Notes: a model not told the origin generated them from the sequence alone. 64,000 nucleotides of DNA from Nematostella vectensis (GCF_932526225.1 NC_064034.1:4574001-4638000); one strand, 5' to 3'; positions 11,599 through 25,184 are shown, numbered from the stretch's first letter. Made by a program: numbers and translations.

Positions 11599-14500
11599 CT
11601 TTTATGGACACTCAAGCCTAAAACCAGTGAAAATACTCTCTCAGGGCGAACAATTGGAATTCTCCATGAGGACTTTGACTTGACTCAATGACTGACTCGA
11701 AGGAGATGTTTATAGTCGTTTCTCTTCCTAATTCCTTTCCTGTGTTTACCAAACTTCGTTACACTTTTCTATTAAGCTCTACTTTTGCCTTTCATTGCTT
11801 TCAACTAAACCTTCATCAGCATTAATTGGCCCTCGTTACTCTCAATGATATTGTAAATAGCTGAAACACGAGTTCAATACGAATGACCCTCATCCATGTA
11901 GTGCAGGCTTACATCTATTCTATTGTAACTTGTGAACTCTTGAATTGTACATAAAGTGACTTCATTGCGATGTTATTTGTATGTTGTGATTTGTACTCTT
12001 GCTGGAAGTCATGATAGGAAAGTGGGGATAGCCATGAATTTTTACATCAATATCACAAGTAAGACTTTTTTTGAGTTGCGCTACCCTCTTAGGAAAAAAT
12101 AACCGTTTTTTATATTTATCCAAAAGTAATTGTCCACACATCTTTTGTCGCTTTATAATTACCAGATGATTAAAGCTTTTCTAATTCGGCTATATCACTC
12201 ATTTAAAGGCCTTATTTCTCGTTTATCGGTTTTCTGACAATGTCATTTTTGCCGCAGGTTTTGAACTCACATTAAAGTCACTATTTGTTTGATACGCTGA
12301 TATAAAGTACGATCTAACTAGCAGTATCATTGTACTGTAGCCAAACAAAATTTTAGATACGATCTCGTTACTTTCAAATCGCATTTCTTTTCTTTGGAAT
12401 TCAAGAGTCGCGTTCCTTTTTTGTCGCAGTAAAAAATAAAATTGACTTTATTTTTATTATAATAAAATTATGGCATTTCTCTATTTCCCTCGAATATCGG
12501 AGGATCGGCGATTATTATTTGCTGATTTATAATAAAAGGGTTTTATTCGTACCTTTGGCTTAAAGCTTTGTAAAGTTTTTAGCTGATATTTCCTGCTTTG
12601 TTGTATATAAACATGAGTCCCTAAGGCGCTAAAACAGGACAAAACACGGCTTAGTTTGGCTAAATATCCCAAGATTACCAAGCTATATCACTTCCTTTCT
12701 AATTTCGTTATTTCTAAATGATTTAATTTTGCAAAGTGTACTTTTTATTACTAAAATTTTCGCTTTAAACATTTCTCTAAATTAGAACAAGAATAAGGAA
12801 AATGTGTTCAAAAGTTAAACTTGTTAACAATTCAGTCATTATTTCTTTATTGTTAATTTTCCCATTGATGTGTGTTTTCTCTTAAACATCCTGCCATAGA
12901 ATGATTTGAACGTTTGTTTATCGGTAATAATTGCACATCTTCCTTACAACAAACGCTGCTTTCGCGACTTTATACTACAACTAGTGCACCGACTACTTCA
13001 CAATTAACATAACACACTCCAAGCAACTTATCTAAATTGACTTTTATCAATCGTAAATCATTTGTCTTTCGACATGCTCCTCTTTTCCATCGCTCAATGG
13101 AACAAGTGGCGTAACACAAGGGGTGTATCATACGCTATATTACTCTTGGTCCGCTCCTCGAGTTTTCACCATTAATCAATTTAAGATCCGATTCAGTCAA
13201 AACGCACGAAAACTCATCATGTTTTTAGGATATTTATTTGCATTCTGCTAAGGTGTAATCTAGATGTTATCGTTCAAAGGCCCCGAAGAGTCAGAACTGC
13301 CTCACTGTGACCAAACTAAACACATATTATCCAACGTCACGTACTAATGCGAGACCAAGGGATGGGAAAAACACATGCTTGAAGCTCGCAAAGTTTTTGG
13401 AAGAAAGCTCAAATAGACGCGCGCATCAGTTCTAATTAGGTAAAGTTTTGTCCACATCATGAATTAGCGATGGGGATTTCGATACTATCAGGAAATCCGG
13501 CGACCCAACTGCTCTGTGTCTTGTGTGTTCTCCAAAGCCCGTTTTGAGGCGACTTTACAATGCATTACACAAATAGTATACAATAACCGCTGGAGTCGTT
13601 ACCGCTGACGGCAGGGGGCAGCCAATTGCTTATGGTCCGACAATAACTTTACCATGTGCATCTAGAACGCCATTTCTCACGGTCCACCACTAATTCATCC
13701 CGACTAGTTATCAAAAACAACCTATACTTTTTATTAATACGTTGGAAAAACCGTTAGCTCTGCGATGGAAGTTCAGATAAGGACTCGGTGATATCCGCGA
13801 CTGCGCGCTTTTGGCGCGCGTTGTGTGAGAGCAATTTATAGGTTGACCTCTGCTTCTGGGTTGTTGTGTGTTTATTTAGTCGCCTTACGAGGGATCTAGG
13901 GAGAGTTAGCTGTGAAGACAAACTATTCTACTGCTGTCGACGGCTCGCAGTTATTACGTTTCCCCCTCTGTGTTGTTTGTGTTGCGTTCTAATGGTCCCG
14001 GCTTCCCGTAATTACGTGTTTCTTTTTACGTTTTGTGTGGGTAAACGATCTAGTTCCTTAAAGAAAACATTTATTCTTGTCACAATACAGGATATGGCTA
14101 GGCAAGAAAGGCTATACGCCAGCGCTAGTTAAGCCTAATGAAAAGTTTAGCACGAAACGAGAATGTCTTTCGAAAATAAAAACGTCTGTTTTTGTTTCAG
14201 TTATTGTCACTGCCGACGTTTTTTTCTGTTTGCTGTCCACTTCATTCTTTGGCGATAATTGTTTCATTATTAACGAAAATGATACTGCTAACAGTTTTGT
14301 AACCAAAACCCCATTACAATACTTAGAGTAACCAAACTGTTGTTAGCTGCTTCGGGATTTGTAGCGTATTTTGTGTTGAAATATTTTTAAAGTCTAGAAA
14401 AGCCATGAAATTACAAATGCGCCCTGTTTGGCTTTTTCGTTAAATACCCCCCGCCTTTGATTCAAGTGAAGAACAAAGAAGGGAACGTTTACAAAACGGC

Positions 14501-17500
14501 CTAGTGTTTTTCATGTTTTGCGGCAAAGGTTGACTCGCTACTGTCCCTAACATATCAGCATTGATCCTAATCCATGGCCGCTCATTGTTCTAAAGCGAGT
14601 GCCATTGTGTCGGTTTTTTGGCGCGATTATCAAGCACCTGTTTCGCAGACTGGGATTGCACTCGTACCTCTTATCACGCACGCGCGTGCCCATTCATTGC
14701 TCTTTCATAGCAATCCACAGTTTTCGACAAGTGCCCAGCGCTTTTATATCCCACATGGACCACAATTCCACTTCAAATGGTATATTTCAGTTGGATTATG
14801 TAGTGTTTGTCAGATCTTTTCAAAGATCTAGTTTTGTTTAGTTGTTCAATATGCTGATGAATATGTGTTACATTGCATTGTAGTGAATCTCTCTGTCATG
14901 CACAATTAATTGTAATTTTCTTAACAAAGAAAATAAAAGTCTAAAGTGATTGAAATGTTGACTCAAGATGTGGCTGTTTCATGTTATACCAACGATAAGG
15001 TTTATGTACCGTTTTCAATTTTTCTCCTGGAGAGGTCCCAGTCTCATTTTGGACAAATTAGTTCGAAGCAGTCAAAGACTGATTGACGGGTGCCATTCAC
15101 GGCGCACTATGTTGGCTTGCTGGCGCCTGGGGTATAGATGCTATCCACGCTAATCAAGTTTAACAAACTTCGCCATCAGAAAACTGTCTGTTATTCCATT
15201 AATTTGTATCATTTGCGCGCGTCATCAGACATTAGTACGCTGATAATAAGTCAGATTTACTGAAAATTGCCCGAGGAAACAATCATTGGTTTAACTAGAA
15301 ATTGACTTTTGATCTGTGTTCACTAGCCTCACATAACTCTGATTCATTTCAAATGTTCCTTACTTTTATCTTCTTTCGTATTTTTTTACCAAAGCTTTTT
15401 AAACACAAATTGTTTCAATTATTTAATTCACTTATATTTTTTTAACTGTCGTTGTAGTCCCTTCTCCATCATTAACTTCTTCACTTCGTGTTCTTGACTC
15501 GTTTTGATTTACGACTGCTATGAAGAAAGTAAACATTTCTATATAAAATTACTATATCAGAACGCTGTTGTCGTTTTACCCCATCAATATTTCCGATCAA
15601 ATTTTACTTTAAAAGAGATCTGGCGATAATGCTGGATACAGAATCACTCGTATCTACTTAAACTTAACGGCAAAGACAGTATTTGTGCCGAAGGGAGCTA
15701 CAAGATAAGATATCTTTGTTCGGCTGAGAAGGTTAGAGCTTTCATGTGCTCGTGTAATTAGACAGCGTATCCTGCCGTTGGCACCGCGCAGTCTTAGCGT
15801 ACTCGCCCCAGGCCAAGCTTTGGGGATTTCCCCCCGACTTAGCACTGCGACAATCACGCGGCTTTTATTATTAAGATCCTTTCGTGATGATAGGCCATAA
15901 TGAAGTTTGGTTTGGAATTTGATCATTTACTTTATTTTTTTTAGATATTTCAGAGCTCAGTTTTAGCATTTAACCCGAGATGAAAAAAAAAAAATAGGAA
16001 GAAAAATAAGAGCATCTTTTTCGAGAACCGGCGAAGTTTGGGGCCCCAAATTACGGTAATTTTCCCAATTTCTAGCTCACTCAACAGCAATTAATAGGGT
16101 ATGAAGAGAGAAGTAAAAATCGAAACCTGATACTTTTGTTTCCGAGATTGGGATTATTTTAATGAGGATCCATAGAAATTTGGAGCTTCGCTTTTACAAA
16201 CCGCCATTTCTATTATTTCATAAAAAAACGTTTTCTCACGCTGTTTTTTAGGTTTTTGAAAGGCACTTTTCCCACGCTCTCGGTTCGCAGATACTCACTC
16301 ACTCATAAGGTCATTCCACTACCGCTAGGGCACTGTGGGAAATGCCGCGAGTGCGCAGCGTTTTTGTCGAGAACTCATGCCATTAAAGCCAGTGCCGACA
16401 CTTCTACTCGGTTAAATATTTTAACTTTGCATTTTTTATTTTTTATGTTTTTTTATTCATTGCGGAACAACAAGCGTGCTTCCATATTTATGTAATGCAC
16501 TTTAAAAAAATACGCAATTCATATTTTTGGGTGTCACATCATTGCTTTGAAGTACAGGCGCGTGCCAGAATATGTGGAAGGGGGGGGGGGGGGGGGCGTA
16601 GAGAGATTGTGAGAAGGAAAGGATATTCTTCAACAAGAAAAGGCTGCTTTTTAACGGCCAAGAGGGTGTGTCTAACATTCACTTCGCGTTCTCATTGGCT
16701 TTCAATTACCCAACTGATGTTAACTTAATCCCTTGTACGTGAAACCCCCTATGAATCAAAATCCCTGCAATAATGGTTGAGATATCAACATGCCCTATTC
16801 TAAAATATTCAATACAGTGGCGTTCCTTCTATGCAATAAAATCTCGATTCGGGTGGAATATTTTTTTATTTTTTTTTTTATAGGGCGGCTAGGTCAGGAC
16901 GCACACGTGCCAAACAGCGCTATACAAAAGAACGTGAGAGGGCAAAACATAATCCTAAGCCCTGGCAAACTATGACACAGTGTTGAAACATCTCGTGGTG
17001 CATATTTTTCTATGGTTCAGAAACATTGTCTCCCCAGCAATGTTTCCTTGGAAAAATGAATGAGGGAACATTAAGGAAACATGGCGGGCGATTAATGTCT
17101 TTTTTCAGTATTATGTTCTCGGTTAGCCGGGAGCACTGGGGCTACTCTTGGCTGTGACCTGTGTAGATCACTAAGCAAAACAGTTGTTATCGCCTCATTG
17201 GGCGCGGTAATTACCGCGGATGTGGGTAGGATGGCCCGAGGTCCTGCCTTAAGATAGGGGCACGCGCGCGATTCGTTCCTATGATTGCATGGCTAATTAA
17301 TAAACAAACCAGGATGTCAACACTCGATAACCCCATTACTGCATCGGAAGCTACAGTGAAGAACCGCTTGCGACTCAGTCCAATTATAACAAGGCTAGTA
17401 ATACGCAAACCAGGAGGAAAAAAACTCGTTCATTTCACTTACGCCTCGGGACATTATTTATCGGCATAATGTGCATTTTATTCTTTTATGGAATTGTTGG

Positions 17501-17555
17501 AACTGTTATTCGGAAATAGCCTGGTTCACACATTATGCGCAATGACTTACACAGA
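11599..17555. other. Intergenic, no gene recognised
   Basis: The 3' UTR of the FoxD-like gene should lie in the first few hundred bases; CATAAA near 11950 and AATAAA near 12434 are possible polyadenylation signals. Beyond that only short frames without recognisable domains are present. There is a G-tract at 16577-16597. The segment could carry regulatory elements for the forkhead gene, but I cannot point to any. Confidence 0.5.
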
Positions 17556-17559
17556 CCAG

Positions 17560-18650
17560 GGAGTCTAAGGACCGGTTTATACAAGTATGAACAAATGTCT
17601 TTCCCAGACTTATGACTGGTTCACACAAGTATGCGAAAATGATTCACAAAAACTGGTTTACAAAAACTGGTTTAGTATGCCAAAATGACTTATACAGACT
17701 AAGGACCGGCTCACACTAGCACGATGCCAAAATGACTTATACAGACTAAGGACAGGTTCACACTAGCACGATACCAAAATGACTTATACAGACTAAGGAC
17801 AGGTTCACACTAGCACGATGCCAAAATGACTTATACAGACTAAGGACAGGTTCACACTAGCACGATGCCAAAATGACTTATACAGACTAAGGACAGGTTC
17901 ACACTAGCACGATGCCAAGATGATTTATACACACTAAGGACAGGTTCACACTAGCACGATGCCAAGATGATTTATACAGACTATGGACAGGTTCACACTA
18001 GCACGCTGCCAAAATGACTTATACAGACTAAGGACAGGTTCACACTAGCACGATGCCAAGATGATTTATACACACTAAGGACAGGTTCACACTAGCACGA
18101 TGCCAAGATGATTTATACAGACTATGGACAGGTTCACACTAGCACGCTGCCAAAATGACTTATACTGACTAAGGACAGGTTCACACTAGCACGCTGCCAA
18201 AATAACTTATGCAGACTAAGGACAGGTTCACACTAGCACGATGCCAAGATGATTTATACAGACTATGGACAGGTTCACACTAGCACGCTGCCAAAATGAC
18301 TTATACAGACTAAGGACAGGTTCACACTAGCACGATGCCAAGATGATTTATACACACTAAGGACAGGTTCACACTAGCACGATGCCAAGATGATTTATAC
18401 AGACTAAGGACAGGTTCACACTAGCACGATGCCAAGATGATTTATACAGACTATGGACAGGTTCACACTAGCACGATGCCAAAATAAATTATACAGACTA
18501 AGGACAGGTTCACACTAGCACGCTGCCAAAATAACTTATGCAGACTAAGGACAGGTTCACACTAGCACGATGCCAGGATGATTTATACATACTAAGGACA
18601 GGTTCACACTAGAACGATGCCAAAATGATTTATACAGACTAAGGACTGTA
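17560..18650 (+). repeat. Minisatellite, 47-bp unit, about 20 copies
   Basis: Tandem units contain GGTTCACACTAGCACGATG followed by a variable CCAARATGAYTTATACA segment. Spacing measured between adjacent units is 47 bp. The first 120 bp holds diverged copies (GGTTTATACAAGTATG), showing decay toward the left edge. The array ends in a short A/T stretch that directly precedes a second, unrelated array. No coding function is visible. Confidence 0.95.
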
Positions 18651-18689
18651 ATTGAAAATTTTTTTTATTATTATTGTTGTTGGTGGTGA

Positions 18690-21600
18690 GGCTATTCTGG
18701 GGGCAATGTCAGTGGGTACTTGAGGCTATTCTGGGGGTATGTCAGTGGGTACATGAGGCTATTCTCGGGGCAATTTCAGTGGGTACGTGAGGCTATTCTG
18801 GGGACAATGTCAGTGGGTACGTGAGGCTATTCTCGGGGCAATGTCAGTGGGTACGTGAGGCTATTCTCGGGGCAATCTCAGTGGGTACGTGAGGCTATTT
18901 TGGGGGTATGTCAGTGGGTACGTGGGGCTATTCTGGGGACAATGTCAGTGGGTACGTAAGGCTATTCTCGGGGCAATGTCAGTGGGTACGTGAGGCTATT
19001 CTCGGGGCAATCTCAGTGGGTACGTGAGGCTATTTTGGGGGTATGTCAGTGGGTACGTGGGGCTATTCTGGGGGCAATGTCAGTGGACACGTGAGGCTAT
19101 TCTGGGGGCAATGTCAGTGGGTACGTAAGGCTATTCTGGGGGCAATGTCAGTGGGTACGTGAGGCTATTCTGGGGGCAATGTCAGTGGGTACGTAAGGCT
19201 ATTCTGGGGGCAATATCAGTGGACACGTGAGGATATTCTGGGGGCAATGTCAGTGGACACGTGAGGCTATTCTGGGGGCAATGTCAGTGGGTACGTAAGG
19301 CTATTCTGGGGGCAATGCCAGTGGGTACGTGAGGCTATTCTGGGGGCAATATCAGTGGACACGTGAGGATATTCTGGGGGCAATGTCAGTGGACACGTGA
19401 GGCTATTCTGGGGGCAATGTCAGTGGACACGTGAGGCTATTCTGGGGGCAATGTCAGTGGGTACGTGGGGCTATTCTGGGGGCAATATCAGTGGACACGT
19501 GAGGATATTCTGGGGGCAATGTCAGTGGACACGTGAGGCTATTCTGGGGGCAATGTCAGTGGACACGAGGATATTCTGGGGGCAATGTCAGTGGGTACGT
19601 GGGGCTATTCTGGGGGCAATATCAGTGGACACGTGAGGATATTCTGGGGGCAATGTCAGTGGACACGTGAGGCTATTCTGGGGGCAATGTCAGTGGACAC
19701 GTGAGGCTATTCTGGGGGCAATGTCAGTGGACACGTGAGGCTATTCTGGGGGCAATGTCAGTGGGTACGTGAGGCTATTCTCGGGGCAATTTCAGTGGAT
19801 ACGTGAGGATATTCTGGGGGCAATGTCAGTGGGTATGTGAGGATATTCTGGGGGCAATGTCAGTGGACACGTGAGGCTATTCTGGGGGCAATGCCAGTGG
19901 GTACGTGAGGATATTCTGGGGGCAATGTCAGTGGACACGTGAGGCTATTCTGGGGGCAATGTCAGTGGACACGTGAGGCTATTCTGGGGGCAATGTCAGT
20001 GGACACGTGAGGCTATTCTGGGGAAAATGTCAGTGGACACGTGAGGCTATTCTGGGGGCAATGTCAGTGGGTACGTGAGGCTATTCTGGGGGCAATGTCA
20101 GCGGGTACGTGAGGATATTCTGGGGGCAATGTCAGTGGGTACGTAAGGCTATTCTGGGGGCAATGTCAGTGGGTACGTGGGGCTATTCTGGGGGCAATGT
20201 CAGTGGACACGTGAGGCTATTCTGGGGGCAATGCCAGTGGGTACGTGAGGATATTCTGGGGGCAATGTCAGTGGGTACGTAAGGCTATTCTGGGGGCAAT
20301 GTCAGTGGACACGTGAGGCTATTCTGGGGGCAATGTCAGTGGACACGTGAGGCTATTCTGGGGGCAATGTCAGTGGGTACGTGAGGTTATTCCGGGGGCA
20401 ATGTCAGTGGGTACGTGAGGCTATTCTGGGGGCAATGTCAGTGGGTACGTGAGGCTATTCTGGGGGCAATGTCAGTGGGTACGTGAGGCTATTCTGGGGG
20501 CAATGTCAGTGGGTATGTGAGGCTATTCTGGGGGCAATGTCAGTGGACACGTGAGGCTATTCTGGGGGCAATGTCAGTGGGTACGTGAGGCTATTCTGGG
20601 GGCAATGTCAGTGGGTACGTGAGGATATTCTGGGGGCAATGTCAGTGGGTATGTGAGGCTATTCTGGGGGCAATGTCAGTGGACACGTAAGGCTATTCTG
20701 GGGGCAATGTCAGTGGGTACGTGAGGCTATTCTGGGGGTATGTCAGTGGGTACGTGAGGCTATTCTGGGGGCAATGTCAGTGGGTACGTGAGGCTATTCT
20801 GGGGGCAATGTCAGTGGGTACGTGAGGCTATTCTGGGGGCAATGTCAGTGGGTACGTGAGGATATTCTGGGGAAAATGTCAGTGGGTATGTGAGGCTATT
20901 CTGGGGGCAATGTCAGTGGACACGTGAGGCTATTCTGGGGGCAATGTCAGTGGACACGTGAGGCTATTCTGGGGGCAATGTCAGTGGGTACGTGAGGCTA
21001 TTCTGGGGGCAATGCCAGTGGGTACGTAAGGCTATTCTGGGGGCAATGTCAGTGGGTACATGAGGCTATTCTGGGGGCAATGTCAGTGGGTACGTAAGGC
21101 TATTCTGGGGGCAATTTCAGTGGGTACGTGAGGCTATTCTGGGGACAATGTCAGTGGACACGTGAGGCTATTCTGGGGGCAATGTCAGTGGGTACGTGAG
21201 GCTATTCTGGGGGCAATGTCAGTGGGTACGTGAGGCTATTCTGGGGGCAATGTCAGTGGGTACGTGAGGCTATTCTGGGGGCAATGTCAGTGGGTACGTG
21301 AGGCTATTCTGGGGGCAATGTCAGTGGGTACGTGAGGATATTCTGGGGAAAATGTCAGTGGGTATGTGAGGCTATTCTGGGGGCAATGTCAGTGGACACG
21401 TGAGGCTATTCTGGGGGCAATGTCAGTGGGTACGTGAGGCTATTCTGGGGGCAATGTCAGTGGGTACGCGAGGTTATTCTGGGGGCAATGTCAGTGGACA
21501 CGTGAGGCTATTCTGGGGGCAATGTCAGTGGGTACGTAAGGCTATTCTGGGGGCAATTTCAGTGGGTACGTGAGGCTATTCTGGGGACAATGTCAGTGGA

Positions 21601-21950
21601 CACGTGAGGCTATTCTGAGGGCAATGTCAGTGTGTACTTGAGGCTATTCTGGGGGTATGTCAGTGGGTACGTGAGGCTATTCTCGGGGCAATTTCAATGG
21701 GTACGTGAGGCTATTCTGGGGGCAATGCCAGTGGGTACGTAAGGCTATTCTGGGGGCAATGTCATTGGGTACGTGGGGCTATTCTGGGGACAATGTCAGT
21801 GGACACGTGAGGCTATTCTGGGGGCAATCTCAGTGGGTATGTGAGGCTATTCTCGGGGCAATTTCAGTGAATACGTGAGGCTATTCTGGGGGTAATGTCA
21901 GTGGATACGTGAGGCTATTCTCGGGGCAATTTCAGTGGGTAGATAGGCTA
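18690..21950 (+). repeat. Minisatellite, 34-bp unit, about 95 copies
   Basis: Units start GAGGCTATTCTGGGGGCAAT and measure 34 bp from one unit to the next. Two main variants alternate irregularly: one ends GTGGGTACGT, the other GTGGACACGT. The second creates a palindromic CACGTG E-box at the unit boundary. Longer blocks recur in the same order of variants, suggesting unequal exchange. Open frames across it are repeat artefacts. Confidence 0.95.
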
Positions 21951-22062
21951 TATCTCAATATCCTCTCAAATGACCTCTTCATAATCAATTCATGTCTTAA
22001 TACGGGATTCCCCTACTTTATCGGGGCCAGGGGCCTCATAGAGAAGTAGGACGGGGTCCTAA

Positions 22063-22254
22063 AGCCAGGCGCACGCGGTGAGGAAAATTTCACTCGTGTA
22101 CTTTGCTCACTGCCTCCCGAGGCCAAAAAACTCAGAGTGTGCGGACGTCGCTCGAACGAAATTGCGTCTCACGAGCAACTATAGCTATATTCTCTCCTGC
22201 TTGAACTGCGAGTTTCAGCGAGCAAAGTACACGTGTGAAATTTTCCTCACCGTG
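22063..22254. mobile_element. MITE-like inverted repeat with 14-bp direct flanks
   Basis: Arms of about 37 bp (GTGAGGAAAATTTCACTCGT at 22078 and its near complement at about 22215-22252) face each other across about 100 bp. The 14-mer GGACGGGGTCCTAA occurs on both sides, at 22049-22062 and 22255-22268, as expected for a target-site duplication. The 14-mer is itself partly palindromic, so a short-period hairpin origin is also possible. No transposase is present. Confidence 0.6.
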
Positions 22255-22568
22255 GGACGGGGTCCTAAGGACCACCCATTCGATATACATTTTTTAAAAG
22301 AACATCTAATTTTCACCTGAGGCCGAGCGGTTCTAATTTTTAAAGTTGTTATGAACATTGAAAATACAAAAAAGAACCTTGATTTAAATTGAACGGATTA
22401 GATAATTTAGGCAATTGTTTAGTTAAGCTACCACGGCTTCCTCTACTTTGAGCACAGCCGCCCTCTCCTATGATTAGACTGATAAGATTTATTGTAGTTT
22501 ACGCATTTCCCTTTGAGTAAGAGTTTAGGAATGAGGCACGTCCTACTTTAGGACACGTCCCACCTGCC

Positions 22569-22892
22569 TATAAATTATAGTACCCATTTAGCAATCTTTA
22601 AGAGTTGAGCAGAGAAACCGAAGAGAGAAGAATTGAGTTGAGAGCCAGAGAAGCAGAGTTAGAGAAGTCAGAATGGAGTTTGAAGAGTTACAAGCTTACT
22701 TGGAGTTGTATTTCTTTAAGCCCCGGAGACGAGATCAGACGTAAGTTGAATTTGTAAATATTGATTTAGCCTTTTTGCGATTTACAGAACTGCCTGTAAT
22801 CCTTAGGTTTTTATCCTAAATTTGTGAATTGTTAATCACTTCATAGTTATCACCGCATGTGTTCGATAGTTGGACGAGTTGATTGTAATAAA
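22569..22892 (+). promoter_or_regulatory. Promoter-to-poly(A) module, possible solo LTR
   Basis: TATAAATTA at 22569, a purine-rich leader, an ATG at 22673 opening a 23-codon frame, a strong donor (CAGAC|GTAAGT near 22738) and an AATAAA at 22887-22892 follow in order. That compact order suits a solo long terminal repeat or an orphan first exon. I found no clear TG...CA ends or target duplication, and no downstream exon, so the identity is open. Confidence 0.3.
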
Positions 22893-23104
22893 CGCTGTTA
22901 AATCAAGCTTGGATGACTGTTCTACACTGTGGTTGACAATAAAACGAGCCCACTGCACACTCCCCACAAGTAGCTGCTTTGGAACCGCTTATAAAAGTAC
23001 TACGGAATATCGCTGTGACTTTTAATCACGCAAGCATTGCTTGTTTATTTTTTCTCTAGAGAATTTAGTTTGCACGACTTTTGTTTTAACGGGAGGTATA
23101 TATC

Positions 23105-23996
23105 AACAGAGTAGTTGCGTTGACGTTTCGCTGGTCGGAGCTAAGGAGGGCCAACCTGAGTATCAGGCCCTGTATCACCCATAAATGTAATAACACCCAT
23201 AAATGTTATAACAACCATAAATGTAATAACAGTCACCCATAAATGTTATAATAACCATAAATGTAATAACACATCGCCCATAAATGTAATAAACAGTCAA
23301 CCATAAATGTAAGAACACGTCGTCCATAAATGTTATAACTTATAATTTCGACTCATAGAAACAACATTAGACAACCAAACTTGGCAGATGTCATGTTGGT
23401 GTCAAGGGGGGTGCAACGATATGTCAACTGAGCATGACGTCATCGATGACGTCACTAAAAACAGCAATACTCATATCTCATCATAGAAACATCATAAGGC
23501 GGTCTTACTTGGCAGATGTCTTGTAGGTGTCAAGGGGGTCCATCGATATGTCAAATGAGCATGACATCAACGATGACGTTACTAAAAATGGCAATAGTAA
23601 CGTCATCGTTGATGTCATGCTCAGTTGACATATCTTGCACCCCCTTGACACCTACATGACATCTGCCAAGTTAGACCGAACTATTATGTTTCTAATTATG
23701 TTTCTATGATGAGATATGAGTATTGCCGTTTTAAATGACGTCATGCTGATTTGACATATCGTTGCACCCCCCCCCCCCCTTGACACCTACAAGACATCTG
23801 CCAAGTTTAGTTGTCTAATGTTGACTGTTTATTACATTTATGTGTTATTACATTTATGGTTGTTATAAAATTTATGGGTGACTGTTATTAGATTTATGGT
23901 TGTTATAACATTTATGGGTGTTATTACATTTATGGGTGATACAGGCCCTCCTAACGAGGGCTAGCGCTCGAATCGTCAGCGCAACAACTCTGTTTC
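23105..23996. mobile_element. Foldback element, about 0.9 kb, near-complete palindrome
   Basis: The left arm starts near AACAGAGTAGTTGCGTTGACG and the right arm ends with its diverged complement (GCGCAACAACTCTGTT). Inside, CATAAATGTAATAAC units, then TTGGCAGATGTC and GTTGACATATC blocks, appear in mirror order on both arms around a centre near 23589 (GACGTTACT / AGTAACGTC). The arms contain small internal duplications of CCATAAATGT. No open frame for a transposase is present, so it is non-autonomous. A C-tract occurs near 23769-23780. Confidence 0.8.
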
Positions 23997-24127
23997 ACAG
24001 AGGCGTTTAACATACCTTTTTAGCCTTTTGTTGATTCATACTTTCTCTACTACGGAGACTGTGATCGTGTCCATTTTTTTAGCAGGCTCGTGTTTATATT
24101 TTACTGGATCTTGTTCAAGTTTTTCGT

Positions 24128-24320
24128 TGTTTCGATTTTCTACGGATCGACTTTTTACAGATCGACTTTTTACGGACCGAGTTTGTACGAATCGACTTTT
24201 TACGGATCGACTTTCTACGGATCGACTTTCTACGAATCGTCTTTTTGCGGATCGCTTTTTTACGGATCGACTTTCTACGGATCGACTTTTTACGGACCAA
24301 CTTTCTACGGATCGACTTCT
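24128..24320 (+). repeat. 15-bp tandem repeat, about 12 copies
   Basis: The word TTTTTACGGATCGAC repeats with a 15-bp period. Because 15 is a multiple of 3, all frames stay open and give low-complexity peptides (Arg-Ser-Thr-Phe-Tyr-Gly type); none has a start context or neighbours that suggest a gene. It lies just right of the foldback element. Confidence 0.9.
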
Positions 24321-25184
24321 CGAGTCTTGCCACTGACCCACTAACCCCGGCCGAACCTGCCTGTCGAACAGGATCCCCTCCATGGCCCTTCTAGGGCTCC
24401 GTACTCAAATATAAAATATCCGGTCGAGTCGATCGTTACCGAATCACGTTCCATGTGACCCAAGGAGTTTGCTGACGGAGGACCGAGTTTAATGGCTCTA
24501 TTTAAAGGATTTGTGAATCACCGTGAACAGCTTATGAACGAAGACGCTCAAAGACGTGAATTGCGTCAAAAGCCGCTAGAGGTGCTTATGTTATAAGCAC
24601 GGAACTCAAATACGGCAATAACGCGTGTTTTAAAGCTAAATAGTGACTAGTCTGATAGTGACCTCTAATCTTCCTCTTTCTCGTTAGAATAACAAAACTA
24701 TCAGACATTGAAAGGTTTTGCGTGATAGAAGCTTTAATTGGGAACTTGAAATTACAAATTGTTCTGTACATGTATTTTTCTTTCCGTGGATTTCAAGAGA
24801 TATGATAGCTAAGTCTTATAATGTGACAAATTTGTGCAAGAATATTCTGTCACACAAGTTCCATGACCTTTGTCTGTTTCGGTTTAAAACAAGGAAGTGT
24901 TAAAAAGATCCATTCATTAGAATTGGAATCAAGTTATTATTTTCGAGGGCTGATTAGCAATAAACACACTTCAGTTTTGTTTACAAAATAGGATATTGTT
25001 TCTTCGCGCCGTAAAATAGTATTAAGAGAATAGAATCTCTCTTAGGTAAAAACCACTCGCTTGCTCTCACGAATCTTTTCGTCTTTTTATTAACAGTCGT
25101 GGAATATTACACCAAACGATACCAGTTTTTTTTTTGTACAGTTACGTATCTATGCATGCCTTTAATTAAGCCGCTAGGAATCGG

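Noticed and set aside
17560-21950. CRISPR array
   Set aside because: Units are tandem without unique spacers, in a eukaryotic gene context, and there are no cas genes.
24036-24383. Arg-Ser-Val-Lys-Ser repeat protein on the minus strand
   Set aside because: Follows from the 15-bp repeat; no flanking coding sequence, and an equal frame is open on the other strand.
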